Shown here in pieces: positions 45,346 through 58,622 of a stretch of DNA of 64,000 nt (positions within the stretch are counted from its first letter, which is position 1; every line of letters begins with the position of its first letter). Below the pieces are notes generated by a model. That model made no database searches. It saw only the letters and a list, made by a program, of their open reading frames with translations, and was not told the DNA's origin. The translations under genes and the position numbers were made by a program. Origin of the DNA: Nepenthes gracilis (taxonomy: Eukaryota > Streptophyta > Magnoliopsida > Caryophyllales > Nepenthaceae). The stretch lies in NCBI GenBank assembly GCA_033239525.1, contig BSYO01000009.1, positions 16,079,299-16,143,298 on the forward strand, written 5' to 3'.

Positions 45346-48300
45346 CATGTCTAATATAAATAAAATTCAAATACTTTGAACAGCCATAATAAAATTATAA
45401 TCCAACAATATCATTCATACTCCGACACTATAATTAAGTTAATATAGAAACGAAATTTTCAAAAAACAAAATACAACAATTGATTTTTTCCTAAACCTAA
45501 CATGAAATCGATTCAATTTCGGTTCCTCGATTAGAGCCTTTTCGCCTTGTAAGTATTCGAACTTCTAATCGAAAAAAGTTAGTAAAAACATAAATACGAG
45601 TGAGTCAAAAGTTCAGCGATTATATAATTTATATTAAAATATGTCAGAATGAATAATTTATTAATTTTAATATACTATGAATTTTCATTTTAAATATACA
45701 AAGCTTATTAATATTTTTATATTCTTATTCAAATTATGTAATAAAATTATACTTAATTATTCAATTTTTAAGGGACCAAGGGCCAATAGGGCCTTATTGA
45801 CTAAATAAACAACTAATGATAACTCGAGTTATATTTATTTTTACATGACCAAATACCTTACATTACTATTCAAGATTCGTAGATAAGCTGTTTGGTATAG
45901 AACCCTATAGATGGGGTTGAATGTCGCTATCATACGCAAATGATAAGTTTGAATCTCAATTATACTATAATATATTAAGACAGATCATAATATACAATCG
46001 ATTAAATTTATTATAATGGTTCGATACTTTGATTTATAAAAATTCTATTCAATTCTTTATAATCCTTATATTTTTTTATTTTGGAGAAAATATTTCTAAT
46101 TCTTTAGCATATAGTAGAGTTTTCTTCTAGTTTCCTTAATTCCTTGTCATAAAATATTATAATTTTCTGTAAAAATTTGGACACACTTAACTTAAAACAT
46201 ATAATGACATAGTACTAGATTTCAGTCATGACTATAGAAAGATCAATAACATTGATAATATTTTAATATTTTTATTTTAAATAACATTCATACAGTGATA
46301 AATTATTGAATTTTTAGAATATGCAAGATATATAGCCTTCATAAGAACTAAAATAATATATCTAAAGTTGATAAGAAAAATAGCTTAAAACATGTAATTA
46401 AATCTTTTTTTTTTTTTTTTTCCATTCAATATTCCTTGTGGTTTAAATTGACTTACTTATTTGGCCTAAAAATTGCAACATCAAATTTATCAAGCGAAAG
46501 TCATTGTGTTATGACCCTGGTACCAAACTATTAACATGAAATACATCATAAACTAAGGATATAAACTCTCAAGTTTAGGCATAAATTATATATGCCTGCC
46601 CAAATCCATAAAATAGGAAGGAAAATCATCCACAATCTATAAATTAATTTATATCCTTTAAGTTCTATGAAGTTTATTTAGCTCCTGCATTTTCTTATAT
46701 TTCAGAAGTATTTTTTCATTAAAAAAATATAATTTATGACTTCCACCAAAATTGCCTTTTAAGTATTAAAAAAATAAAAGTGTGATGGATTGTATAAAGA
46801 AACTTAACTGATTTTTTAAAAAAATAATTTAAAAGTCTATTTCATAGTTTTTTTTCCCCAAAAGTCAATATCAATGCCAATAAGCCCTATAATTAGGTAA
46901 ATTTTTTATTCTTCTTTTGTGCTGCTTGATGGGATTCAATCACAACATCATTCAAACTTCATTATAAAGGAATCTAATTAATTATTTGGTTAGGACATTA
47001 TGAAGGAAATTTTTTTATTAAAAGATTAAAATAGTAATTAATATTGAGAAAATATGTTTTTTTTTTTAATTTTAAAGTTTATTTGGTTCCTACAAATTTG
47101 AAAAAAAATAAGTCACTGAGAAAAAAAAATAAAAGTGTGACAAAATTAAAAAAAAAAAAATATTTTCTTTCTTTTGATTAGATATGGACTGAAAATCATA
47201 TAGAAAAGAAATTAAATTTTTAATAAAAATGTTTTATTTGTTTGCCTGTCAAGAAAGATTATTACAAATATTTAATATTATAATTTCTTATATTTCTCAT
47301 TATATTTTTTTCTTAAAAACCAAATGTAATCTTAAAATAATTCAACTCTCACTCGACCACCAATGGCCACCACCCTCTGCCACCGCTGGCACCTTTCGAA
47401 CCCGGCCACCCACTGTTCTCAACCTCTATCATCGGCCGAGAGGGCTGACCACCATAGCAGCTAAAATTATAATTTTTATACTGTTAAAATTTTTTTACTA
47501 CATGCAATGGACATTTCTTATGTTAATTGAATAATACAATATTTATTCTCATATTATTTAATAATAATATGATTAAATAATTTCTATTCTTATTTAATTT
47601 ACATTTCTGACTAAATTTTATTAAATAATTTTTACTCGAACAATTCTCACAAAGTTGAAAGGGAGCCCAAATTTCTGGAAAAGGAAATGACTAAGCGGGC
47701 CTGTGGGATAATGGGCCTTCATTCAACCCGTTAGACAAATGGGCTAATGATCACTTTGGGTTACATGTACCCGTCCTCCAATTTATATCCCATCATTTTA
47801 TATCAGTTTTTATTCCTTTTTTTTTTTAATACCAAAATTAAACTATATTAATTAAATTCAAAAATGCAGCTGACAGGTAAGTTTTGACCCATCATAAATA
47901 TGGAAGGTATCGAGTAGTTTGTCATGGATTGAGGGGACAGATAAGACGGTTTCATCATTTAAAAGAGATAAAAAAAAATTATTTTTTTATTTTTATTATT
48001 TATTTTTAAATAGTAATAATAGTAATAATAATAATATAATTATTTTAAAATGAATGATTTTAATTAATTTTATAAACTTTTTAAAAATAATTAATTTATA
48101 ATTATTATTTAAAAATAAATGAGTTAAATAGAGTGATTGTTATCTTTAGCATTTTCTATTCAGCTTCCTCACAGATTACCATGGACTCTCAACAAGCATA
48201 AAGCGAAACTGATCAACGAGAAATTCGGGGGCTGCGAGAGTGATATTGATCGTTGGATTAAAAAATTTAACGGTTATATTTTATATATATAAAAGATATT

Positions 48301-48642
48301 TTTTATTATTTTTTTATCTTTATATTTCTTTTGCATTTGATTATAAAAAAAATTTAATATTTTTTTGATTTTATAATTTTTTTTATTATAAAATTAAAGC
48401 AGTCAAATTTATTATCTGACGGTCTCGTCAGCATCGCAGGAGGCTGTGATGTCCCGCATTGCAGCTCCCCCGCCCTCGATCAAGGAGATTGAATTGGCTT
48501 CTTATTCTTCGTGAAAAAAAAGAAAAAGGAACAATCACTGCACTACGTTGATGCTTTGCAGATTTCGTGAGTCGATTTTAGACTTCAAAATACAAATTCG
48601 TTCAGGCCGTTTATGCCATTTTCAACGATGATGGTCGTGTTT
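45346..48642. other. AT-rich intergenic DNA
   Basis: The first 450 bases may continue the decayed repeat in which the solo LTR sits. A copy of the old repeat found at 27 kb lies at 46310-46690. GC islands occur at 47640-47780, 48170-48240 and 48415-48510. No gene was recognised. Confidence 0.5.
46310..46690. repeat. Paralogue of the 27-28 kb repeat without the copia insertion
   Basis: It shares CTTGTGGTTTAAATTGACTTAC and TTATTTGGCCTAAAAA with 27150-27195, then TCATTGTGTTATGACC with 27363-27378. It runs straight on to ACATCATAAAC and CATCCACAATCTA, which at the 27-kb locus lie beyond the solo LTR. It also lacks about 170 bases present at 27220-27350. Confidence 0.6.
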
Positions 48643-49498
48643 TTATTCCCTAAAATTTTTGCCTTGAAAAGTCTGGCCGAACTGCCAGTTGCTAGGAGCA
48701 ACGTGCCAAGAAGTGGTGGTTCTGCGATCGCTGGCTCGTACTCGAAAGCTCAGTGATTGGCCGACCAAGTTGTCGTTGATCTCCCAGTACTGCCCCCAGT
48801 TGCGCCTCATCTCCCGCCATGCCTGGCTCTCGCTTCCCTTCACCGACAAGCTCTGAACATCTCCGGCGCCGCCCACGTTCGACACCAGCACCAGCATGAA
48901 CCATGGGTTTGACTTTGATGATATTGTAAACGTAATTCCGCCCTCCCTCTTGCATGGAACTCTGCAGTAGATTATCAGCAAACGACTCAGTTGGGGGTTA
49001 GAAGAACTTCAGTTTTTTTTTTTCTTTAAATCATGCGTACGTGTTTGGTTAATGAGAGGAAGTAGATAGAAATATTTATAAAATATCTTTAGATGTTACT
49101 GAAATATTATAGAATGATGATTCTTATTCATCTAAATTTATTTCATATTGGTATACTAATATGAATGAATGATATGTTCCTTCTAAATTTCATAAGTAAA
49201 GTTTCATAATATAAAACATAAATAATGTTTTTTATTATTGTGTAATTTAAAAATTATAAATTTAAATTATTAAAATAATATCTTATATAATATAAAATAT
49301 GACAGCTTATAATAAATTTACACCATTCACCCATTTTCTAAATCTCGCATATAATTTTTATAACTGTGCTGCCTGTTATATCATTGTGAAATTATCTTAA
49401 TCAAACGTCAAGTGATGAAAAACATAAGTTCCCATGCCATAATAAATTCGAACGTCAAAACATTAGAAAAGCTGGCCAATCCCAACAGACCAGAGGGG

Positions 49499-49536
<38 letters not shown>

Positions 49537-51305
49537 TGATATAAACCTGCGGTATTGAACAGGGACAATGCCACCCTCGTACTCGGCAATCTGAAGGAAA
49601 GCGGGCTGCGGGAGATCAAAATTGTCGGGAGTTTGGTCGGAGAATACATCCTGAGCGCCGGAGTTGGTGGCGGTCACGACGATAGATGGGGCGCCAGGCT
49701 TGCACCACCGAGGAGAGCCGTGGCATCTGATCTCAAAGCAGGCGCCACAGGCCGCCCCGTTGTTCCACAAACTACTGCTCAGGGATGTTGTCTCCAGCCC
49801 GTAGCCACCTTCCTGCAGATCTCCATACCCACAAGCTCCCTCTACGTAATTAATTCAGCACAATTATTTTCAGAAGTTACATAACTTACACAATTATTTT
49901 ATTATTTTTATATGATTTCTTCATATATATAAAAAAATTATAAAAAAAGAAAAAAATGAGAAAATTAAAAAGCCTACTCTTTATACCTACATGTTAAAAA
50001 TGGTTATAAAAGAGTTATATATAAATTATATAAAACTATAAATATTATTTCTATAAATAAATTATGGGTAGCTAGGTTAGGTCTTGTCAATTAAGGTTAC
50101 TTATGAGTCAAATTACTGTCTAGTGCATGCATGATAATTAGATTATTATTGTGACCCGTAGGGGGTGAGCGACATAACAATACTGAGGCTAACTTTTTTC
50201 TTATGGTATGCAGCATTAAAAAAAAATTAGGTCAAAATGATTAATGTTATTAATGTTCATTTATATCTTATTCTTATTATCTCTTTTGGTTGTAAAGTAA
50301 TGATTTCAGAAATATTACATTATAATATTTATTATTAGATCAACGAAAATAACTTTACATGGGGTTGGTTTATTTATTGTCAAACAAAGATTATTAATTG
50401 TTAGTCTCATCTGCTCTTACCAGTTGCCATACCTCCGATTACTCGTAGGCACCAAGACATCATTGGTGCATACCCTTTTAGAGGAATCAAAGAAGGTTTT
50501 TATTTTTAAAAAAATAAAATAAATTACTTTTTAGATATAAACATATTTTTAATGAGAATATTTTTAAGCAGAAAATTTGAATGTCTTTTTCAAATTCCTC
50601 TGGTTTGGACAAATGATTAAACTAAATTTTTAAAAATAAAAATGAAATTAATTCATTGAGGGAATTTCGGCCCTCATTTTACCATGGTAATATAATTTGT
50701 TAATAAACGATCGTATTAAATATCATCATCGTAAATCAAATTCTATTATTATATATAAGCAAAATGAGATCAATATAAAATGTAAGATTTAACCCTAGTT
50801 ATATAATTATAATTAGGGATCTATTTAATTTTTTACCGTGGAAAATATATACAAAGTTATTAGCAATAAAAACTCCTACATTTGCTAATTTTCTATTATT
50901 AAAAGCTATTTTTTGTGGTGTCTATAAGGTTTTGATAATTATAAGTTGTCCAATAATCATAATATTATGATATAAAGATTATTTTCATATACTTAATACA
51001 TGAATTTTGGATCAAACAACTGTGCAACCTTTACAATTGTGCCACAAGTCAGCCTCAAAACTCAGGAAGATTGCTAAAAATCGCAAGATCATGAGGCAAA
51101 TAGGTCTGGATACATCACGTATACTTAATTGGAGGCAAGATAACATACGCATTGTTCCTGAACCGTCTGGGCTGCCGTAGAAGGTGGTGTGAGCTTCCTT
51201 CCATGGCCCCGGCGAAAATGGTGGCCTCTTGGCGTCGACGCCCATTAGACGGATGGCCGGAAGGAGCAGCAACGGCAATATCATGCCCTTGAAGAATGAT
51301 TCCAT
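48643..51305 (-). CDS. EXPA: Alpha-expansin, three exons
   Basis: Exons on the minus strand: 51149-51305, 49547-49841 and 48643-48961, with GT-AG introns of 1307 and 585 bases at the two positions usual for alpha-expansins. The joined frame is 771 bases (256 residues). Residues 1-25 form a signal peptide. [10 protein letters not shown] starts the double-psi beta-barrel domain, followed by [21 protein letters not shown] and [14 protein letters not shown] opens the C-terminal domain (152-256) with [11 protein letters not shown] and NWGQYW. Expansins loosen cell walls at acidic pH without hydrolysis. The usual FCPPN...GWCNPP segment after VTATN is replaced by a short Cys-free stretch, and HFD is NFD (126-128). 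I chose the ATG at 51305 because it gives a normal leader; an in-frame ATG at 51374 adds 23 residues. Confidence 0.88.
49501..49532. repeat. (GA)n microsatellite in intron 2 of the expansin gene
   Basis: About fourteen GA units on the plus strand (CT on the coding strand), starting just inside the donor site of intron 2. Likely variable in length. Confidence 0.85.
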
Positions 51306-52531
51306 TGACGATGATGATCGATGTAATTGGCTCGAGATGACAGAAATCTTTACAGGAGCAGTTCTGTTTAACATAATCTTTTCAATTGCTGGGATATTTA
51401 TTTATAATTATTTAAATTGCTAGATTATAGGAATATTACGTTTTATTCTGCTATATTTAATCAGTTCCAATATTATATGACGGGGATGAATGAGAACTCA
51501 GGCTGCCAAGACCCAGCTGCTTTTCTCCTCGCACCAGCAACCTTTGAATATTATGATAATATAATATTACGTAATATTATATTTCCGAATTATATATTAC
51601 ACAGTAAGTATATACATATATCTATATATATTGTTCTTTAATTTCGTTCCATACATATTTTATTCTTTCTTATATTAGGGTTCATAAAAAATGGCCTCTT
51701 CATTATTCATTGACATACACAATTGAATACGCATAGCTCCACCCATATACATTAATGTATGTGGGTTAGAACCGTATTTTTGGAGCAAACCATAAATTAA
51801 AAAGGGGTTATTTTTCTGATTAATTTTAACATAAATGTAATGTTCCCTCATTATAACAATAAAATTACAAGTTCAAATTATAAAAATACTTCAATTATAA
51901 TATGGGGATAAACAAGAGTGCATTGGACCATTTTTATACCCCATGATATGTTAATCTCGTACGCTGGTTGTCTTCAGATTAATCAATAATGGGAAAATAT
52001 TTTCTGTCCTACTCGATTATTCATGCCTAGTCAATTTAATATTTTTAAATTAAACTTAGATTCATATAGTTTAATGAATTTGAAATAACATTTTTAGAAG
52101 TTAAAAGAAAAAAAAATATTTTTTTCTAACTAAATTTTAAAGGGTACTTCTTAAAATAAATAAATAAAGGTGGGCATTTAATTTTTTTTTTCTCTCATAA
52201 TTATAACATTAAAATTATTAAATGCACTAATATAAATTTAATTTTTAAAAATTACATTACTCTGACCAGATATGTTCTTTAAATTTCAGTCAGGTGGGTG
52301 CCCGATTTTCATCATTTTTGTTGCTTATAATTCATATAAATTAAAGATGAACAACACCAACTCACCAATATTTTGGTTAAACATGAAAACTGTCTTACAA
52401 GCTGATCTCTCATGTTATGCTAAAAGGGTTATTGTCAGTTCCTTTTTAAATATTAGATTTTTTTTTCATTTTTTTAATAATTATGATTATTTAAAAAAAT
52501 TATATGATGGGTAATGCTAAAGATTATATTC

Positions 52532-52628
52532 TGATATATCATTTTAATCTAATTTTTTATATTACAAGAATAAATCTTAACTGTTAAAATGATAAAAAAA
52601 TTTAAATTGGAATGATCATAATATATCA
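52532..52628. repeat. Short hairpin element, possible MITE
   Basis: TGATATATCATTTTAATCTA on the left and, on the other strand from the right, TGATATATTATGATCATTCC form terminal inverted repeats of a 97-base segment with an AT-rich stem. No target duplication is certain. Confidence 0.35.
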
Positions 52629-52676
52629 CAGCAATCAAGATACTAACAAAAAATAAAAAGGAAATCTGGCCTGTAA

Positions 52677-52683
<7 letters not shown>

Positions 52684-52731
<48 letters not shown>
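52684..52731. repeat. (GA)n microsatellite
   Basis: More than twenty GA dinucleotides after a TATATATA run, in intergenic DNA. Confidence 0.9.
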
Positions 52732-52734
<3 letters not shown>

Positions 52735-52796
52735 GTAACCAAGAGGGAGGGGTCAAAGTTGGTTTCGGGAGTGGCATGTATTTTCAGAGGTTTGGG

Positions 52797-53096
52797 GATC
52801 CTAATTCTCCTCAATAAAAGTAAGATTTTGCTTTTTATATTTATGGTCATTAGATTTTAATTTAATGACTAAAATTTAAAAAAATAAAAAATATTAAAAA
52901 TAGTTATATTTTTTAAAATTTTTTTATAATATTAATATTTATTAAATATTAAATTAAAAATTAAAAATATTTTTTTAAAAGAATAAATTTTTAAATATTA
53001 TTATATAACATTTAAATTTTAACAATTAGATTTTTTTAATTCAATAGTTAAAATTGGAGAAGTGGGACCATACTTCTTCTTAAGAGAAGCAGGATC
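52797..53096. repeat. 300-bp fold-back element, possible MITE
   Basis: The left end reads GATCCTAATTCTCCTCAAT. The right end read on the other strand gives GATCCTGCTTCTCTTAAGA. The interior is AT-rich with further mirrored words (TTAGATTTTAATTTAATGAC on the left and TTAACAATTAGATTTTTTTAA on the right). No transposase is present. Confidence 0.35.
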
Positions 53097-53848
53097 TCCT
53101 GCTCCGTATTTTCATCCGTTAGATGAAAAAAATTATAAGTGAGATTTAAAATTTTAAAAAATATTATCTAAATAGTTTCTTTAAAATGTTTTTATAATTA
53201 GTTAAATATTTAATCAATATTAATAATTTAAAATATTTAAAAAATAAATATAATATAAATTTGTTTAACTTAAAACCTTCACCATTAAAATTCTATCCAA
53301 ATGTGTGGATTGGAGATACACTTCATGTGTCGTTTGAATGATGTATCCCCCAGAGTCAAAGTTTGATACTTTGGTATTTGCTTTCCACACACAAAATAAA
53401 TAAATAAATAAACAATAAAATAAAATACATGTGCATTATTGTTTTCAATGCTAGGTGATGATCGAGATCCCATAAACAAAATAAATGTCACAAATTAGAA
53501 GGCTATGTATTGAGTCATCTTATCATATTAGTAAAATATATCATGCTTTAAAGATTTTAATGATAAATTCCTATGTATATTCTTTTTGTGCATTTACGTT
53601 ATGAATATTATGAATGATTTTTTTCAAAATATTCCATCATCAAAAAAGTGAAGTAATGCTTAAATAACATATTAAACAAATCAATAGGATAATTATTTTA
53701 ACTAAATGAGTTTAGCCAAAATTTATTTAATCTCTGTTATGTATGAATCTATATTTCTATCATATAGGTAATGGATTCAAAGAATGAAATTTGTCTTTAG
53801 TTGTTGTATATATTTATAATGTTACTTGTATATAATTGATGGGTTGAG

Positions 53849-54520
53849 ATGAAATTTGAGCTAACCTAAACTCATTGACCTTATGTTAAGATCAAGATAA
53901 TAGATTCAGATTATACTGTCAAGCATTCGGCTCAAGGATGAGGCTGCTGTAAGTTGTTTTAAATTCAAAGGCTTCAATGGTAGTTTTATGACCAAATAAT
54001 CGAGTTATTGGATGGTTTAATTGTTAAAAAATTTTAAGAAAAAGGATATAATTATATTAGATATATATTAATAACAATAAATCAAAATAGACAAGACAAA
54101 GAAGAGATATCTGTCAAATTAAATAGTTGACCATTTATATTTAGTTAATTTTTATATCCCATGATATTGACTCATTAGTAAATAGAACAACAATTCTATC
54201 AAAACGACTAGATCCATTGGTCATGATCTAAAATGCCAATACTACAAGAGGCTCATAAAATTAAACATTTTAAAAATTGTTAAGAATGACCCTCTAAACA
54301 TGTCTTTAAACATGAAAGTTAGATCTTAAAATTAGTATATAACATAATATCATGACTCATTATCAGCAAAATCATCTAGAGCTACCCATTAAGTTATGTT
54401 TATAGATGTAGCAGTTAAATCTAAATATGCAACTCTATATAAGAAAATCAACTATTAAGTAATTGTGTATAATTTTGGAGAAGGAAAAATGTCTGCTATT
54501 GTAAGTTACTCAATAAGCTC
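53849..54520. repeat. Repeat family R, copy 1
   Basis: Shares TTTGAGCTAACC, AAGGCTTCAAT and GTTTTATGACCAA in the same order with copies at 62640 and 62930. A later part (CTACCCATTAAGTTATG, TAGTAATTG-like words) parallels 63490-63980. Together with those copies it may be the other LTR of a decayed element. Confidence 0.55.
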
Positions 54521-57500
54521 TAGAATAGAATCAACACTTTTATAAATATAAAATCCATTGACATAGTAATGGTATGTTATGATCAGTTGAACAAATCATC
54601 TCTTGCTTTTTGAAATCTATGAGATCTCCGACATCTCCAATTTCTCACACTTTCAAAAATATAAGTCCCTATAATACTTAAGTCTGTAGATAAAAAGATT
54701 AGGAGTTCATCTTCCATACAACTTCCTCCATTAAAATATCTTGACACAAGGAATACTATCTTCTAAAAATCCTCCTTCCCCTCTTTTTATCTCAAATATT
54801 CTAATTTGGCTAGTGTTTTAGTGACTCAAACATCGGAGGATTAATTAGAAACTTAGTCTTATACCTCAGAATACTTATTTTAGTTTTAAGTGTGTGAGAT
54901 TTGAATTAAAAATCTAAGAGTCTACTCTGAAATATATTAGGTTGAATCTACATTCCAAATATAAATCACGATGCTATAAATGGAAAGCGTTATATGTCGG
55001 GCTAGTCCTACACCTTTCAAATAAACCTGTCAACCATGAAGATCCACAACAAAGGTGATTGATGGTACTCGAGCCTAAAGGTATTCCAATTGTGGTTTAA
55101 CAGACTTTCTAGTTAGTGATGCCGTACAGGGTAGTGTCTACTACCAATATGACCACTTAAAAGCTCATACAAACTTGGCTAGCATAGTGGCCTAACTTTG
55201 TGAGACAACTAGCATCCTGGACTTACTTTCAAAAGGTGTAAAAGGCAAGATCCCGAAGGTTAATTTTTAACTGTCTTACATGTTAACCTCCAGGAAGATA
55301 TCAGGGGATGGACTAGCCTTAAGGAAGGCATTCAAATAGGCGACATCTTCTAGATTTGGGAAAAACATACATAGTGGAGCTAGTGCCTCCCGTTTAGAAA
55401 ATCAAAACAATTTATAAGAAATTTGATTATATAAATCTCGAAAAAAAAATCTTGATACTATTTCTACATTTAGTATTATTAAATACATGTATAAATTAAT
55501 TATTTTTTTATTTAAAGTCAACTAAAAGAGGTTGCAACTCAAATCTAAGGGGTACGGAGAAAGTTAGGTCATATACTGATAAAAGATTGTGTTTCAGCAC
55601 CTTCATCCACACTTGACAACATTGACACCTCAAATCACCAAAAAAAAAAAAAAAAAAAGTATGACTAAGATCTGATTTGGGTCCTAAAAAATTAGTCACC
55701 TCCACAAACATTAAAAAGAGAATCAAAAGAATTGAAAAATGAATCTTGGGAGAAAAAGTGTCAAGTTAGATCATCCTAATTATACAGACTTAGATGCCAT
55801 TCACTTCAAAAATTTTAGAACAATATTTTTACAAGAAATTAATGATACCTATATTAGAGCTATATGATTGAAGTGCTAATTTAGTAAATCATGTAGACTA
55901 TTTTGATACAGTCCTCAACTTCCAGAATTTTGGGGATGCAATACTCTATCTATGTTTCCCCATAACACTGAAACAGGACACTTGGGTTTGAGTCTATCAA
56001 CTAAACTCGAGTTCAATAAAATCTTTAGGAGCTCTCCACATGCTTCCTAGTGCAATTCACTTATAGTAGGAGAGAAGAAAAATATATCGACATCTCACTT
56101 GTGTTAGATAGACTAAGGCCAGAATGATCCATAACATCATCAATGAAGCCAAGCACCATGCCTTCATCGCGTCTATACAACGTGGGGAATTCATTATTCT
56201 AGCTCAAACAGCTTACAACCCAAACGTAGACTTGGAGGCAACTGTAAAAACTTTCATTATTACTCATGAAGCAAATGCAACACAATAATCCTACAAAATC
56301 AAGCTTAGATCTTCATCTGACAAATAGGATAAAGGAAAGAAGAGAGATATAATGTACTGGCAAGTTGAAATTATGGCTACAAGCATCGCCATAGAAAATC
56401 AAATTAATTATGCTTAACTTATTTGACAACTTCATTTCCTTCTCTAAGTTTACATCAACCATCATGAGAAAAAAAAGTTGCTAAATATGATAACTCAAGT
56501 TAGATAGCATAAGCTAATTAGCATATTCTACCAAAAGGGTTCTAGAGCATCCTGTACGAAAGATAGTTCACAAATATGTAAGGATGCCTCTAGGCCGCCT
56601 ACAAGTCAATAAGATCCTAACAAACCTATAGATATAACTTGAATGGAGCAAGAAGATTGCACTGTTGAAGGCATGCCACCAATCATTGGCTATTCTTCCA
56701 AGCTCATAGGATGTTAGCCCTCATGAGATAACCTCTAGAAGGGGATCCTACTGAAAACCAAAGTTTTCGTCAAACCAATGGAATAATCTATTTAGTATTG
56801 TGGAGTTTTGCATCAACATCTGCCAGAGCTTGTTCCAATAACATGGTTCAAGTCTAGATCTTGTTGCAAGTTAAACAAACTTAGGCATCACTAGGGGCCC
56901 AAAGCGTAAGTGCCAAAAACAATCATGCCAACTTGTGGTGGATCCTTCTCATGGCATTCATTTAAGTAGCAACATAACGGTCAAAGGTGGCAAGCAATTG
57001 AAGAGTAAAGGTAAGAGTAGTTAGGATGGACACTTTAGTCCAATGAAATTAGAGGCCACTAAAGAGAGGCCAATAAGAACAAGTCATGTGCAACATGAAA
57101 TGGATTAAATCATGTAGCCACCGTACTTTGTGGGGAATCATACAAGCTACAATTTTAGGTCAATAAGCTAGTTCTTATGGACCCAAAACTCCATTCACCT
57201 CTAGAGTTACCCTCCATAGGGTTATTCAATCATACAATTGCAATGGCAAACATATATATTTTAATTTTTTAAATTTTAATTAATTTTTATTTAATACTAC
57301 CTATAAGTATACAAAAAGTAACCAAAGTTGACCTTAAATAAGATAACTGATTTTCATTGATTGTCTGTTTAAATCCATAACATTAGAAAATAGTCATCTA
57401 AGTTGTAGGTCATAAGGGGTCATGAGGCCAATAGGTTGGTCACATACCGAAATGTTATGAGGCTTGAGGTGTCACAATTAGGATTATAAATGGAATTGTT

Positions 57501-57803
57501 AGGTTCTGAAAATTCAGATCATGATACTGCATAACTTCATCAGAATTCTCAAATGATTACATAAATATGTATCTCAAGACAATATCCAATTTGTTCCAAC
57601 TTGACCTCCAATTTCTCAAACCTGATCAGTCACACAACTATAATATCCATGATACCAAATTATATCAAATTCTATGAATAAAATGATACATAAAACTAGA
57701 AAAATATTTGCCCTAGGGCTATGCTTTATTATGTAATACATGACAAAATAAACTTAAAACAATTAATTTATCCCTCAAAGAGCATGACACTACATAACCT
57801 TTC
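54521..57803 (+). other. Decayed retroelement DNA with a gag-like fragment
   Basis: Less AT-rich than the host background, without long open frames. At 56120-56290 (+) a frame reads INEAKHHAFIASIQRGEFII, then DLEATVKTFIITHEANA before a stop. This resembles the end of a gypsy gag core, in which ARFNEEA, LQ.G.F and a final KYI..EEA follow each other. The remainder cannot be assigned. A poly-A/T run lies at 55639-55657. Confidence 0.35.
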
Positions 57804-58622
57804 TGTTGGGATCACTCCCGTGTAAAAGTCCTTAGAACTTAGACGGAGCACGAATGTGTTAGGAGGAAGGAATTCAGGTCAATAGAGTTGACCGGAGTCT
57901 TCTGAACGGTTAACTATTCTGATCAATATATTGACCGTCATAAGTTGTGAGTCGTCTGAAGAAGTGAGACCGACTACTTCTATAAGTCAACGGTGTGATT
58001 GACCGACTAATATGAAGCGACAGACAATAGAGTTGACATGCTGTATTTGAAAAATCTGAATGACTGTCGTATCCGAAAAGGTGTACAATTGACCTACCCT
58101 TTTTGGTGGTTGGTAGAAGTTATACTCGAAACTCCAAAGGCTGATCGGTCTGCTAGAGTAGGTATGCGCTGTCCACTGCAGGATAAGGTGTGCGCATACA
58201 AGTAGATCTTGAAAGTTAAGCATCAACCACCAAGCTAGGATATAGTGAAAGGCGTGTATATATATATAGATGTAAGCTTTGTATGTATAGAGAGAGAAGT
58301 GTATACGATATAGAAGAACAAGAAGAAGGAGAAGACACCGGATAAGTTGAGAAAGAGTGTAATAGAGGAGTGAAAGTGAAAAGAAAGAGAGTTGTGAGTG
58401 AAAACAAAGTGTGAGAGCTTTTGTTTACTTTTATTCTGTTCTTATTTTTACCTCCTATAATTTTTCTCATATTTAGTGATTCTTTGTGGATTTAGTGTTC
58501 CATAATTTTTTTCTTATTTCAGAAGGATTTTTCACGTAAAATTTAATATTCATTTCTTTTCTCTTGCCTTTACTTTACGGTGCTTGTGTGCTTCATCAAT
58601 TGGTCATCCATTACGACCAACA
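57804..58622 (+). mobile_element. Ty1/copia-type LTR, probably solo
   Basis: It starts TGTTGGGATC and ends ACGACCAACA, so the ends are inverted TGTTGG/CCAACA. A TATA run (GTATATATATATAGATG) lies at about 58255-58270, and the U5 part has TTTTTCACGTAAAATTT as in the solo LTR at 27406. The five bases next to the ends (CTTTC and GAAAA) do not match, so a target duplication is not shown. U3 carries at least three GGTCAA/TTGACC-type palindromes. Confidence 0.65.

Larger units (their letters stand above)
51306..53848. other. Upstream region of the expansin gene and AT-rich intergenic DNA
   Basis: The promoter of the expansin gene should lie in the first several hundred bases (51306 onward), but no clear TATA box can be fixed in such AT-rich DNA. 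Hairpin elements lie at 52532-52628 and 52797-53096. No gene. Confidence 0.45.

Noticed and set aside
47640..47780. GGGCCT-rich stretch resembling the start of a gypsy LTR
   Set aside because: Only short words are shared with the other LTRs; no ends or duplication were found.
58216..58470. 84-codon minus-strand Ser/Tyr/Leu-rich frame
   Set aside because: Complement of the purine-rich leader of the copia LTR; no gene features.
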